Below the pieces are notes generated by a model, which saw only the letters and a list, made by a program, of their open reading frames with translations, searched no databases and had not been told where the DNA came from. DNA of 64,000 nucleotides from Trifolium pratense. Lineage: Eukaryota; Streptophyta; Magnoliopsida; Fabales; Fabaceae. Within the stretch, counting starts at the first letter, position 1; every line of letters starts with the position of its first letter. Shown in pieces: positions 10,586 through 21,035 of this stretch. The stretch lies in contig NC_060060.1 of assembly GCF_020283565.1 (NCBI RefSeq), positions 11,408,001 to 11,472,000 on the forward strand. The letters are read 5' to 3'. The position numbers and the translations under genes were made by a program.

Positions 10586-12084
10586 ATGGTGACTCCAAAA
10601 ATTCGTGCAGCCATACTAGCCAGTCCTGGCATGGGACACTTAATTCCCACCATGGAATTAAGCAAACGTCTTGCTACTAACCATGGTTTCGAAGTCACCA
10701 TCTTCGTCATCACCATCACCATCACAACCAGTTCATCAAACTCAGACACAACAAAATCAAATATACTTCAACAAAAATCAACCTTAATAGCCTCAAGTCC
10801 CTCAACATCATTGTAACACCACCCGTCGATGTCTCCGACAACCTTGATCCAAACAAACCAAACTTAGGTCAAATAATTACTTTAACTATGATTGAATTCC
10901 TTCCATTTATTCGATCTCAAATATTATCCATGAAATTTCCTCCATCAGTTCTTATTGTGGACATTTTTGGTACTATAGCTTTACCCATGGGACGTGATCT
11001 TCACATGTCTAGTTATGTTTTCTTTTCTACCAATGCTTGGTTCACTGCTGTTAGCATTTACTTTCCTTTCATCACAAAGGAAGCGTTATTAAGACATGCT
11101 AATAATCATGAATCACTTTTGATTTCGGGATGCGAAACGGTTCAGTTCGAGGATACGCTAGAACCGTTAGTTCCTCCGTATGGGCCTATTCATGAGGGTG
11201 TTGTTAACTTGACAAGGGAGATACTATCCGCTAACGGGATTTTGATTAACACGTGGCAAGATCTGGAGCCAGCAGCTACTAAGGCTATTATTGAACATGA
11301 GATTTTAGGACAGTTTACTAATGGACCGATGTATCCTGTTGGACCGCTTGTGAGAAATGTAGAACCGGAGGAGAAGAGGGAGGGTGAGAATTTAATTTTA
11401 AGTTGGCTTGACGAACAACCGGCTGAGTCAGTGATTTTCTTGTCCTTTGGAAGTGGTGCGACGATTGCGAAATGTCAGATGACCGAGTTGGCTTATGGGT
11501 TAGAGTTGAGTAAGCAGAGGTTTATTTGGGTGGTGCGGCAGCCCACCGAGGGGGATGCATCTGCAGCATTTTTTGAAGCAAAGGATTGTGATGGATTACT
11601 GATAATTAATTACCTGCCGGATGGGTTTGTGAGTAGGACAAAGGATGTGGGGATTTGTGTCACCATGTGGGCCCCACAGGCTGAGATATTGAAACATCCT
11701 GGGATAGGTGGTTTTGTGACACATTGCGGTTAGAATTCTGTGCTTGAGAGTATCCTCAATGGAGTTCCGATGGTTGCGTGGGCACTTTATGCAGAGCAAA
11801 AGATGAATGCTACTATGTTGTCAAAGGAGCTAGGGGTAGCGGTGAAAGCAACTACAGAGGAGGGAGTTGTTGTTAGTAGGAAACAGATAGCAGAGCTAAT
11901 TCGTAGAGTGATGGTGGATGAAGAATGTATGGCCATGCGGGTTAAAGTTAAGGATTATAAGCTAAGTGGAGAAAAAGCTTTGTCTATATGTGGTTCTTCT
12001 CATGAGTCGCTTTGTTAGATGATAAAAGATTGTGTACTTCATATGCACCAACAGAGTTCTGAGGCAAAATTACGGGGTGCTTAG
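10586..12084 (+). pseudogene. UGT72-type glycosyltransferase pseudogene
   Basis: A close copy of the intact gene at 13333-14835, starting at an equivalent ATG (MVTPKIRAAILASPGMGHL) and ending at an equivalent TAG. Three lesions disable it. One base is missing near 10778 (one C of a 'tcc'), which shifts the frame so that translation stops at 10816. TGG became TAG at 11731-11733, inside the PSPG box at the Trp of HCGWNS. CAG became TAG at 12016-12018. The PSPG WPLYAEQ is WALYAEQ here. The rest of the catalytic and sugar-donor regions is still readable across 10888-11733 and 11740-12018, so inactivation is fairly recent. A MITE also separates its promoter from the coding region. Three independent lesions make a sequencing-error explanation unlikely. 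Confidence 0.95.
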
Positions 12085-12100
12085 ACGATAATTTAATAGC

Positions 12101-12541
12101 AAACTATCACTTTTGATAATAGAATCCACCTTTTTGAAGCCAAAATTTGCAATTTTTGTTGCAAAATACATAGTTTGAGACGAAATTTACGATAAATGTT
12201 AAACTAGGAGGGCCAAAAAGTTCGACTTAAAAATAGTGGTCCGTAAATATAGACTAAAAATATTAACTTTAGATTTATCTTATAATTTCATGTATATGTT
12301 ATACATTTCAAAATTTAGTTTTTTCCTTTACTAAATTATATTTTTCAAACAAAAATAAATTATATTTTTAGACTCAGTCCTGCCTCCGTCCCTCTGTATG
12401 ATGATGATGATCCACCTATGCCATTTATCAAAGCTCAGAAATTTCCCTTTAAAGTTTTATATATGACAAACCTATATATCTCTGGCATAACATAAAAATA
12501 CAGGATCAACTGAAATTATAATGAACCCAGACATCCTATCT
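12101..12541. other. Intergenic between the tandem UGT units
   Basis: AT-rich. Contains actcagtcctgcctccgtccctctg near 12371-12395, similar to the end of a 'cagggacgg'-type element, without a matching left end. No coding signal. Confidence 0.4.
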
Positions 12542-12885
12542 ACAAATATGTCGAAGCCTCACAAAGAACACTTTATGTTGCAAATGGAATTAAAGTATCT
12601 GGTACAATAATGTTTTAGAGAGCAATCTTCCTGATAAAAATATTCTTGCTGGCAAAGAATGTCACATTTATCTTGGTTTTGACAGAACTGCATCATGAAT
12701 TCTCAAGCTCTGATATCAAATGCATTTGTTTTGAACACAATTCATATATACCTGTAGTGCGAAGTTCTTAAAAAAAAAAGACTTATTTATATTTAGATAG
12801 TGCGAAGTTCTTAAATTTTTTTATTAATTTTGTTGATTTTAACAGTAAAATTAGTGTTGTTTACTAATTTTATTAATTGTAGTTA

Positions 12886-12914
12886 GTGAAAAATAATAAT
12901 AATAATAATAATAA
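12886..12914. repeat. (AAT)n microsatellite
   Basis: A run of AAT triplets in the upstream region of the 13333 UGT gene. Confidence 0.8.
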
Positions 12915-13198
12915 TGGGTCATCACCGACAATTATTTTAAGACTTAGAAAAGTAATGAGAGATTTTTACGCGAGAAAAGAATAATGGGTTTAACAAAGAA
13001 ATTTGACTTCATTGTTTAATGAGCTCTTTAGAATGAATTGTTCGGGAGAATCCAGATTTAATTATTAGTGAAAATAATTCTTGTTCCGACTTTACTTATC
13101 CCAACGAACAAATTTTACATTACCGGAACTCATTTTCTCCGAGAACAATAAAATAAAATAATGGGCCTCTGGCTCTATTGTACCCAAAAAAAGAGACA

Positions 13199-13220
13199 AC
13201 TTTTAAATGCATTTAAAAGT
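13199..13220. promoter_or_regulatory. Perfect 22-bp palindrome in the UGT promoter
   Basis: Half-site acttttaaatg plus its reverse complement, ending seven bases before the TATA-like box and about 110 bases before the start codon. It is conserved exactly in the pseudogene promoter (9975-9996) and not seen before the UGT copies at 28517, 34195 or 49162. Confidence 0.6.
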
Positions 13221-13226
13221 TAGTTG

Positions 13227-13236
13227 CCATAAATAT
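13227..13236 (+). promoter_or_regulatory. TATA-like box of the UGT at 13333
   Basis: ccataaatat, about 100 bases before the ATG. The same ccataaata core is at similar positions before the copies at 28517, 34195 and 49162. Confidence 0.6.
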
Positions 13237-13332
13237 CTCTTTGTACGGCATGTAACAACAATAAATATACCAAGTATGAAAGAGGAACAAGCAAGAAATT
13301 AAGCTCAATCTAGTCTAGTTCCCATTACAACC

Positions 13333-14835
13333 ATGGTGACTCCAAAAATTCATGCAGCCATACTAGCCAGTCCTGGCATGGGACACTTAATTCCCACCAT
13401 AGAATTAGGCAAACGTCTTGCTACTAATCATGGTTTCGAAGTCACCATCTTCGTCATCACCGCCACCACCACAGTCAGTTCATCAAACTCAGACACAACA
13501 AAATCAAATATACTTCAACAAACATCCAACCTTAATAGCCTCAAGTCCCTCAACATCATTGTAACACCATCCGTCGATGTCTCCGACAAACTTGATCCAA
13601 ACAAACCAAACTTAGGTCAAAGAATTACTTTAACTATGATTGAATCCCTTCCATTTATTCGATCTCAAATATTATCCATGAAATTTTCTCCATCAGTTCT
13701 TATTGTGGACATTTTTGGTACTACAGCTTTACCCATGGGACGTGATCTTCACATGTCTAGTTATGTTTTCTTTTCTACCAATGCTTGGTTCACCGCTGTT
13801 TGCATTTACTTTCCTTTCATCACAAAAGAAGCGTTATTAAGACACGCTAATAATCACAAACCACTTTTGATTCCGGGTTGCGAACCGGTTCAGTTTGAGG
13901 ATACGCTAGAAATCTTAGTTCCTCCGTACGAGCCTATTCACGAAGCTGTTGTTAACTTGACAAGAGATATATTATCCGCTAATGGGATTTTGATTAACAC
14001 GTGGCAAGATCTGGAGCCAGCAGCTACTAAGGCTGTTATTGAACATGAGATTTTTGGACAATTTACTAAAGGACCGGTGTATCCCATTGGACCACTTGTG
14101 AGAAATGTAGAACCGGAGGAGAAGAGGGAGGGTGAGAATTTAATTTTAAGTTGGCTTGACGAACAACCGGCTGAGTCAGTGATTTTCTTGTCCTTTGGAA
14201 GTGGTGGGACGATTTCGAAATGTCAGATGACCGAGTTAGCTTACGGGTTAGAGTTGAGTAAGCAGAGGTTTATTTGGGTGGTGCGGCAGCCCACCGAGGG
14301 GGATGCATCTGCATCATTTTTTGAAGCAAAGGATTGTGATGGATTACCGATAATTAATTACCTGCCGGATGGGTTTGTGAGTAGGACAAAGGATGTGGGG
14401 ATTTGTGTCACCATGTGGGCCCCACAAGCTGAGATATTGAAACATCCTGGGATAGGTGGTTTTGTGACACATTGCGGTTGGAATTCTGTGCTTGAGAGTA
14501 TCCTCAATGGAGTTCCGATGGTTGCTTGGCCACTTTATGCAGAACAGAAGATGAATGCCACTATGTTGTCAAAGGAGCTAAGGGTAGCGGTGAAGGCGAC
14601 TCCGACAGAGGAAGGAGGAGTAGTTTGTAGGAAACAGATAGCAGATCTAATTCGTAGAGTGATGGTGGATGAAGAAGGTATAGCCATGCGGGTTAAAGTT
14701 AAAGATTATAAGCTAAGTGGAGAAAAAGCTCTGTCTGTATGTGGTTCTTCTCACGAGTCGCTTTATCAGATGACAAAAGATTGTGTATTTCATATGCACC
14801 AACAGAGTTCTGAGGCAAAATCACAGGGTGCTTAG
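13333..14835 (+). CDS. UDP-glycosyltransferase, family 1, UGT72-type
   Basis: An intact, intronless 500-aa glycosyltransferase; the family is usually 460-500 aa. It would transfer a sugar, normally glucose, from UDP-sugar to a hydroxyl of a small phenolic in the cytosol. The N-terminal acceptor domain has SPGMGHLIP with the catalytic His at residue 18 and the partner Asp in VLIVDIFGT at 126. Residues 362-405 are the 44-residue PSPG donor-binding box (WAPQAEILKHP...HCGWNS...WPLYAEQ), ending in Gln as in glucosyltransferases. ILINTWQDLEP and the C-terminal HESL segment resemble the UGT72 clade (UGT72E / 'anthocyanidin 3-O-glucosyltransferase 5' annotations). By family the acceptors may be monolignols, flavonoids or other phenylpropanoids; the actual one cannot be read from sequence. 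It is the intact partner of the 10586-12084 pseudogene. The start was chosen because the same MVTPK start is conserved in the paralogues. Confidence 0.93.
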   Translation: MVTPKIHAAILASPGMGHLIPTIELGKRLATNHGFEVTIFVITATTTVSSSNSDTTKSNILQQTSNLNSLKSLNIIVTPSVDVSDKLDPNKPNLGQRITLTMIESLPFIRSQILSMKFSPSVLIVDIFGTTALPMGRDLHMSSYVFFSTNAWFTAVCIYFPFITKEALLRHANNHKPLLIPGCEPVQFEDTLEILVPPYEPIHEAVVNLTRDILSANGILINTWQDLEPAATKAVIEHEIFGQFTKGPVYPIGPLVRNVEPEEKREGENLILSWLDEQPAESVIFLSFGSGGTISKCQMTELAYGLELSKQRFIWVVRQPTEGDASASFFEAKDCDGLPIINYLPDGFVSRTKDVGICVTMWAPQAEILKHPGIGGFVTHCGWNSVLESILNGVPMVAWPLYAEQKMNATMLSKELRVAVKATPTEEGGVVCRKQIADLIRRVMVDEEGIAMRVKVKDYKLSGEKALSVCGSSHESLYQMTKDCVFHMHQQSSEAKSQGA

Positions 14836-15030
14836 ACGATAATTAAGTCACGCGTTTTTTTTGTTGCTAATATGAGTTTTTGTAAGTCTTTGTCAAATAG
14901 TGTGTATGAAGCTTAGGCACTGTTATAATTGGTTGGTGTTCAACGTTCTAATATTGATATTTTACTCCATCCATTGTTAGTTCTTTGCAGATTTGTCTAG
15001 TATATAGTCCAAAACAAAACAAAATTCAAA

Positions 15031-15110
<80 letters not shown>

Positions 15111-15573
15111 CCAAATCCCCAATATACAAATACAAGAATATTTTAATATTATCAAAGGATGTTAAACTCGTTATTGCCTCATTCTGAAGCCAACTTTCCA
15201 TTCTTCAATTTTCTAGTTGGGTCCTGAAATGCTTATGATTGGCGGCAGCTGACTCGAGCACGAGAATCAAACGAATGGAATGTGTATATACATAAAAAAT
15301 AGTTGTATATGTTAGTCACTCTGAAGTTTTAGCACTATATATAGGAGATTTTATGGTTTTCAAACGATTAAAATGTTTGATGAGATCATGAATCCACTTA
15401 GCATATGTGGATGAAAACTTATAAAAAAAATAAAAAATAATATTCTATTCATTTTAATATCCACAGTTTTTTTTATATTAAATTCTAACTCATAAATTTG
15501 CTTGGCTTTGAAAATCCTGAATCCAATTCCTTGATGAGCTAATTCACATCAATCAAATGGAGAAGCATCTTTA
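14836..15573. other. 3' flank of the UGT, mostly noncoding
   Basis: AT-rich, with a long TA microsatellite at 15036-15109. No gene seen. Confidence 0.5.
15036..15109. repeat. (TA)n microsatellite
   Basis: About 37 uninterrupted TA dinucleotides downstream of the intact UGT. Likely length-polymorphic. Confidence 0.95.
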
Positions 15574-16261
15574 CACTACAAGAAAAAACGTGATTTGCTA
15601 CCATTAATTTGCTACAAATAGTGTTTCTAGTTAATTTCAAGTATATTAACAACCATTTGACTGAAATTAATTTTATATTACTTTTTTAACAATTCACAGT
15701 ATTATTATTATTTTATTTGTTTTATTATTGCTACTATTAATTTGTTGACTGTAAAAACAAAATCTCAGAACACGTATCGTGAAACCCCTCTCTCCTTCGA
15801 TCTTGCTCCGCCGCTATCTTGCTCCGATCTAACTCTCCCTCTGATTTTGCTCCGATCTCACTTTCCGTCCGATCTTGCTCTTGATCCTCGAACACATATC
15901 GCTCCAACATAGACTCGATCCTCTCGCGATTGTTATTCTTAGTTGAAATTTGATGTTGTGCTCGTTTCAGATTACTTCTGCGTAAGTTAAATTTCAAAAC
16001 TCTAATTCAGATTATTTCTTTGGCAGTGTTTATGCTTCTTTTCTCCGATTCAGATTATATTACATTGACGGTGTGGTTAATGGTATAAGGCATTGTTTAT
16101 CCAATATATAAGCTGAGTTTTGTTGAACTGTGCTTTAAGAGTCGGGGAAGTGAGGGCCGCTTCCACTTTTGGTTGGTGTTCTTATTTATGCTTCATGTTA
16201 GTATTAAATTTTTCCATGCTTTTAGTTTACCCTTATGTGACTAGTGGCAGTGTGGCCTCTA

Positions 16262-16340
16262 GGCTCTATTAGGCAAGGTCATCATGCAATGGTATTTGTT
16301 CATTCACGAAAAGACACTGCAAAGATTGCTCAAAAACTGG
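16262..16340 (+). pseudogene. Captured exon fragment of a Ski2-like/ASCC3-type helicase
   Basis: One frame reads SIRQGHHAMVFVHSRKDTAK then IAQKL, ending at a GT donor-like site (ctg|gtttgt). This resembles the RecA-2 segment ('MVFVHSRKDT') of the plant DExH14/ASCC3 and Brr2 group of RNA helicases. Only about 25 codons remain, without neighbouring helicase motifs, inside a CACTA element. Identification is from memory of the family motif. Confidence 0.55.
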
Positions 16341-16670
16341 TTTGTCATTTAAGATGTTTTATATAGTCACGTTATTGGATCTGAAATTCTTTCTCCTTAT
16401 ATTGCAGGTTTGCTGAAACCATTATTTTGTATTATACACTTGGTCTATATGAACAGATTGTACTAGTTTCTGCCCCCATACACTTGGTTTATTCAGTTGA
16501 ATCCAGCTCCAATGAGTGAAGCTCAATTCTTCAATCTTTTGTAATTTTGAATATTGTGATTGTCAATTTGTCCATCAGTTCTCAACTCACCATGCTCTTT
16601 TTACATGTTTAGCTGTGAATCTATCTTGTGTTTTACTGCTCTATGAAATTTTCATCATTTTTGAATTGCG

Positions 16671-16731
16671 ATGTCGGTCTGGTTTGAATTTTTAAATTTT
16701 ACCATTGTAGAAACAGTAGAGGTGGAAGAGG

Positions 16732-16778
<47 letters not shown>

Positions 16779-16958
16779 GAAAAAGAAGAAGAAAAAGAAG
16801 AGGCAATAGAGATGGAAGAGGAGAAAGAACAAGAAACAGTAGTTGAGGAGAAATATAAAGACAAAGACGAGGTTCCAGATTCTCTTCCCAATGCGGATAA
16901 ACATAGCAAAGGTTTTTATATTCATTCCTTTATGTTTTTATTTTTATTCTTGCTTTAA
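16671..16958 (+). other. Gln/Glu-rich open frame inside the CACTA element
   Basis: A frame starting MSVWFEFLNF continues through a (CAA)n-coded polyglutamine tract into a Glu/Lys-rich charged stretch (EEKEEAIEMEEEKEQ...), with a donor-like site (aaag|gttttt) near 16910. A degraded second copy of its start lies near 17650. It could be part of a captured gene or a chance frame around the microsatellite; no family recognised. Confidence 0.3.
16732..16778. repeat. (CAA)n microsatellite
   Basis: About 15 CAA/ACA triplets, read as glutamine in the local open frame. Confidence 0.9.
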
Positions 16959-17876
16959 TCTATTACTTGCACATTTGTTTTTTTCTATTAATTCATTTAT
17001 TATGCTTTTAATTATTGACTTGATCCAGTACTTGCACATTTGTTTTCCTCAATAAACACTGTAACTTAATAAACACTGTAACCTGGTTTTGACACTGTAT
17101 TGTGATTCGTAACAGCTGCAACCGTTGCACCGAGGTTTCCCTTCAAGCACCTTTATTTGTTAATTAGTTAGTGGCATTGAATATTGATAGGTAGTAATTT
17201 TGCAAGTTTGATAGTTAGTGGTATTAATACCAACCTGAAAAGAAAACTCCAGCAGCAAGGTTGGCATGAGGGAGTAATTTTGCGGAATGACTAGGCATCC
17301 CTTATAGAATAGGAAATGGCATTGTGGAATATATCCTGGTTTTCGTAACAAACTAAGTCATAGACAAGAAAACATGAATAAATTTATTTTGCAAGTTTGC
17401 AATGAACTTGATAGGTCAATGTGGTGAAAGAACCCAATTATGATGAGGTGAAACCAGCTCATCAGAATTGCCTAGCTTTATTCAGTTGAATCCAGCTCCA
17501 ATGAGTGAAGCCCAATCCTTCAATCTTTATTAATTTTAAATGTTGTGATTATCAATTTGTCTACCAGTTCTAAACTCATCATGCTCTTTTTACATTTTAG
17601 GTGTGAACCTATCTTGTGCTTTATGAATTCTTTTCAACATTTTTGAATTGTGATGTTGGTCTGGTATGAAGTTTTAAATTTTACTACTGTAGAAATAGTA
17701 AAGGTGGAAGCAGAGGAAAAAGAAACAATAAAGATGGAAGTTGAATAATTTAAATATTCAGATGTAAAAAATGAAGGAATGGTTATCTTATCGGAAGTTG
17801 AATAATTTATCTTTCCTTTAATCTGATAGCAAATGATGAGATTTAAATGTAAAATTTATTCTTCTTGAATGTAGGT

Positions 17877-18019
17877 GAAGGTTGTTTTTGGTGCAGATGG
17901 TTATCCTGATCCCGTATCTGCTAAAGAAACTACAGTGCATAAAGCTACAATGAATCATCTTCCTATGCTTTCCCATCAGCAACTACTTTACTGGCTACCA
18001 TGTCTTTTATTTCAAGGTG
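17877..18019 (+). other. Coding-like fragment inside the CACTA element
   Basis: Bounded by an acceptor-like site (gaatgtag) and a donor-like site (ttcaag|gtgaga), one frame is open: VKVVFGADGYPDPVSAKETT and on to LLYWLPCLLFQ. It reads like a single captured exon of about 143 bases. I do not recognise the family. Confidence 0.35.
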
Positions 18020-18904
18020 AGAAAATCTTCTAAAACAGCCTCTATACGATACATAGATACTACTCTATGGATGGTATATTATCGTACTTTCATGAAATAT
18101 GAATGGTTGCCTGAATTTTCCTTTCAACTATTTGGTAGCCTCCCTTCACAGTGCAGTCTCAAGTAATGCCTTTATACTTTGCCATATAATCTATTTTTTA
18201 ATTGTATTTTCACTTGTAGGTTTTTATTTATTTATGCATATTGAGACTACATGTGAAGGGTACTTTGCCATATCTGTTTTTTAATTGTATTTTTACTTGT
18301 AGGTTTTTATTTATGCATGCATATTGCATTTTGTAGTGAAATTGAACTTGTTAGCTGCTACATGTACAACAGAGTTAGATAAGTAGTGGTTTCTTGAGTT
18401 ACTGATCCTGTTGTCGAAATTCTAAAATAAGTTCTTGGATTCAACCAATAGAATATTAATATTATAAATGGAAATAAATTGTGTTTTGCATCATTTGCAT
18501 CATATAATTACAATTTAGCCTAATCAGTTTTGATTAGAAAGCCATTTTATAATTATAAAATAAATCCAAATGGCTTGGATATAGCTGCGAAATCGCTAGG
18601 AATATGTAGCTAGAGATTTATTGCCAAATTGTTATGACAATACCCTAGCGATTTAGTTAGGAAACACAAACTTTTGAACATTATTTAACTAGGTATTAAT
18701 TGGGAACTAGCTAGGATTTACTGTATATTAGTTGCAAATTAGCTAGGAAATTTTTTGATAGGTGATTTCCCACCCAATCCATGCTACGCCCTATATGACA
18801 GCTAATTCACAACAAATCTGTAGCTAACTCTGTTTTACTAGAGATTAGCTACGGATTACCTAAAAAAGCGATCGTAGCTAATCCCGTATTTTCTTGTAGT
18901 GTTA

Positions 18905-19925
18905 TTTTATTGTGAGAATTTTTTCTTGTTCTTGAGATAAAAAATTTATAGTGTTAGTTTTGTCGGTCGGTCACAATTAGGGTCACACTGTGTTTGATAA
19001 TTTTGGTCTACCTGTAGATTGCGATTAGGGTCACATTCGTTTACTTGTTTTCAAGACGATCTGCAGTCGTTTATCAATGTTTATTAAGACAAAAGAGAGA
19101 AGAGAAATAGTCAGAGAGAGCCAAGAAAACAAACAAGTTACTATTTTGACCTAAATTATTGATAATATATAAATCATGGTAAATCTTAAATGAGTACTAA
19201 TTATTGATGAATTGTTTGTTGGGCTTTTATTTTTGATTGAATTATAATGGACTGGACCATTTTGTTAAGCCCAATGAGACGCTGGTATCAATTGTTTAAC
19301 TATATAATTGTCATCAATAAGATGGTTAACACATAGTGAAAACCTAACTCTAAAATGCAAACGGCGGCGATGATGATAGTTCAATCTCTCATCTTTACTC
19401 TCTCATCGACCGTCTCTATAATCATAAAAGGTGTGTATATTGTAGATATGATATAATTTGTATTTATGAATTTTGGCTATTTTTTTAATTTCAACAATCA
19501 GTATAAAAGCCGATTAGATACATTTTATGGCTATATATTTTTCTTAAATCATATGAATATTGATCTATTGATGATTTTATGGCCATGTTAACGTTTATTT
19601 GCACTTATGTTCACCCATTTCTTTGATGATTATTGAAAGTATTATGGGGTTTCTCTTAATTAGTCTATGTATTTCAATCAAAACCTATATCAAATCATTA
19701 TTTTTCATAGACTATGGAGAGAGATCTAACCGTGTCGACAAAGACTCATTTTCTTGTGATACGGGCGAAGAAGAAAGAGAACAAAAAAAAAAGTGTTTTA
19801 GATGCCCTTTGTATAGTAAATTAACACCAATTTCATTTTTCACTTTACTCCGAATTTTTTCAGTCTCCTAGAGAGCAAGTTTTAAGAGCAAGAGAGAGTA
19901 ACTTTTTTCCACAAAACCTCGCCAA
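18905..19925. other. Intergenic, nothing recognised
   Basis: AT-rich sequence. The 90-codon frame at 19599-19871 has no recognisable similarity or context. Confidence 0.4.
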
Positions 19926-20640
19926 CAATAAGTCATCTAGCACAAAATTAGATACAAGCAGAACAACATTTTTACCAATAATAATGCATACTTTATTATA
20001 CTTATGTAACACTTTATAAGCAAAAATGTATTTTTTAAGTTCATCTTATATTTAATGTATCTGATAGACCAGATACATTAAATATACAATGAACCTAAAA
20101 AATGTGTTTTTGCTTATAAAGTGTTACAGAGGGAGTATTTTCCTTCTCATTTTCTTCTTTATCTTCTTCATTCTTCTCCGCAGAAAACCCTACAACTTGT
20201 TCATTTCCCTTCTCATCAATGGCTGCATCATCTGATGCACAACCAAACCGAGTTTCAATTTTACCTGAACTTGATCCACAACCTCTAGCTAAGCGTAAAC
20301 CCTTCTTTTTGTGGTTTGTCTTGATTTTTGTCTGTGTTTGAAAATAGTAAAAAAAAAAAGTACATATTGGTTGAATCAAACACACACACAAAATCAAGAC
20401 AAAAAAAAAAAAAGGACTTACAATCAATAGCTAGAGATTGATTGGTTATGTAGCAGATGATGAAGCCATTGATGAGAAGAGAAATGAACAAGTTATAGGT
20501 TTTTTGCGTAGTGGAATGAAGAAACTAAAATGAAGAAAGGAAAAGGAAAATATAAGAGCACACACTTTATTATTTGTCAGAATGTTGCACTATTAGTATC
20601 TTATTTTGTGCCAAATGACTTATTTTGTGTATTGATTATC
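19926..20640. repeat. Large inverted repeat carrying two facing copies of a gene 5' fragment
   Basis: The left arm runs from about 19926 (aataagtcatctagcacaaa) through ttgttcatttcccttctcat, caatggctgcatcatctg and gtcttgatttttgtctgtg to about 20340. The right arm (20376-20640) repeats all of this in reverse complement, with a deletion of about 35 bases near 20440. The loop is about 35 bases. A start codon at 20219 opens MAASSDAQPNRVSILPELDP, followed by QPLAKRK, which looks like a first exon. The facing copy begins MASSSAT then stops. A MITE (19999-20137) interrupts only the left arm. Family of the fragment not recognised. Confidence 0.7.
19999..20137. mobile_element. Stowaway-like MITE in the left arm of the inverted repeat
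   Basis: The left end cttatgtaacactttataag and the complement of the right end (ctccctctgtaacactttat) continue inward as gcaaaaa, with TA borders. The middle is palindromic (atttaatgtatctgatagac...). It has no counterpart in the right arm, so it inserted after the inverted duplication formed. Confidence 0.85.
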
Positions 20641-20854
20641 TCGACGCAATCAATATGAAAAAAAATCAATTGTATTTTTTTTATAAGAAAAATCAATTGA
20701 ATTTTGAAAGAGTTATGCAATTTTACAGTAATTTTTTTAATTCAGTGACACACGTTTTCGGTTTTTATTTTTTAACTATTACTATTTGTAACAACAATTA
20801 GTCCTTGGAATAATGAATACTTGACTGAGTTATCAAAAGAAGAATAATCTTATA

Positions 20855-21035
20855 AAAAATAAACTCGTGGGTGGAAAAATCTTGAAAATAAACTTGAATA
20901 TTGTAAACATCATAATATATAGTTGAAAAAAATGCATACACATGAAGGTCTCGACAGTGATGTACTTTTTTTGTCTTTATAGGTGCCCAATTTTATGGGA
21001 AAAAGTTTTAATTATTCAAAGTTCAACTGAAAATA
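20855..21035. repeat. Interspersed duplicated segment, copy 1
   Basis: The pattern aaataaacttgaatattgta ... aaaaaaatgcata ... gaaggtctcgacagtgatgtac ... attcaaagttcaac recurs in the same order at 25905-26075. Both copies are noncoding. Confidence 0.6.

Larger units (their letters stand above)
9078..12100 (+). repeat. Tandem segmental duplication, unit 1 (holds the UGT pseudogene)
   Basis: Upstream sequence from about 9078 (cctcacaaagaacacttta, then gtcacatttatcttggttt) recurs from about 12542, and the similarity continues through the promoter and coding region of the two UGT copies. Unit 2 is about 12542-14850. The copies differ by small indels and by a 399-bp element inserted in unit 1. Confidence 0.85.
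15574..18901. mobile_element. Non-autonomous CACTA (En/Spm-type) transposon carrying gene fragments
   Basis: The left end cactacaagaaaa and right end ttttcttgtagtg are perfect CACTA-type inverted repeats, flanked by a 3-bp duplication TTA (15571-15573 and 18902-18904). The right subterminal 300 bases hold many short agctagga / tagctaa motifs in both orientations, as expected for transposase-binding repeats. No transposase is visible in the 3.3 kb. Inside are a helicase-like exon fragment (16262-16340), a Gln/Glu-rich frame, a second coding-like fragment (17877-18019) and a direct duplication (about 16501-16710 and 17489-17715). This fits a Pack-CACTA element that has captured host exons. Confidence 0.9.

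Noticed and set aside
14990..15120. CRISPR-like or satellite array
   Set aside because: The repeat is a simple TA microsatellite; no spacer structure. CRISPR arrays are not expected in a plant nuclear genome and none was seen.
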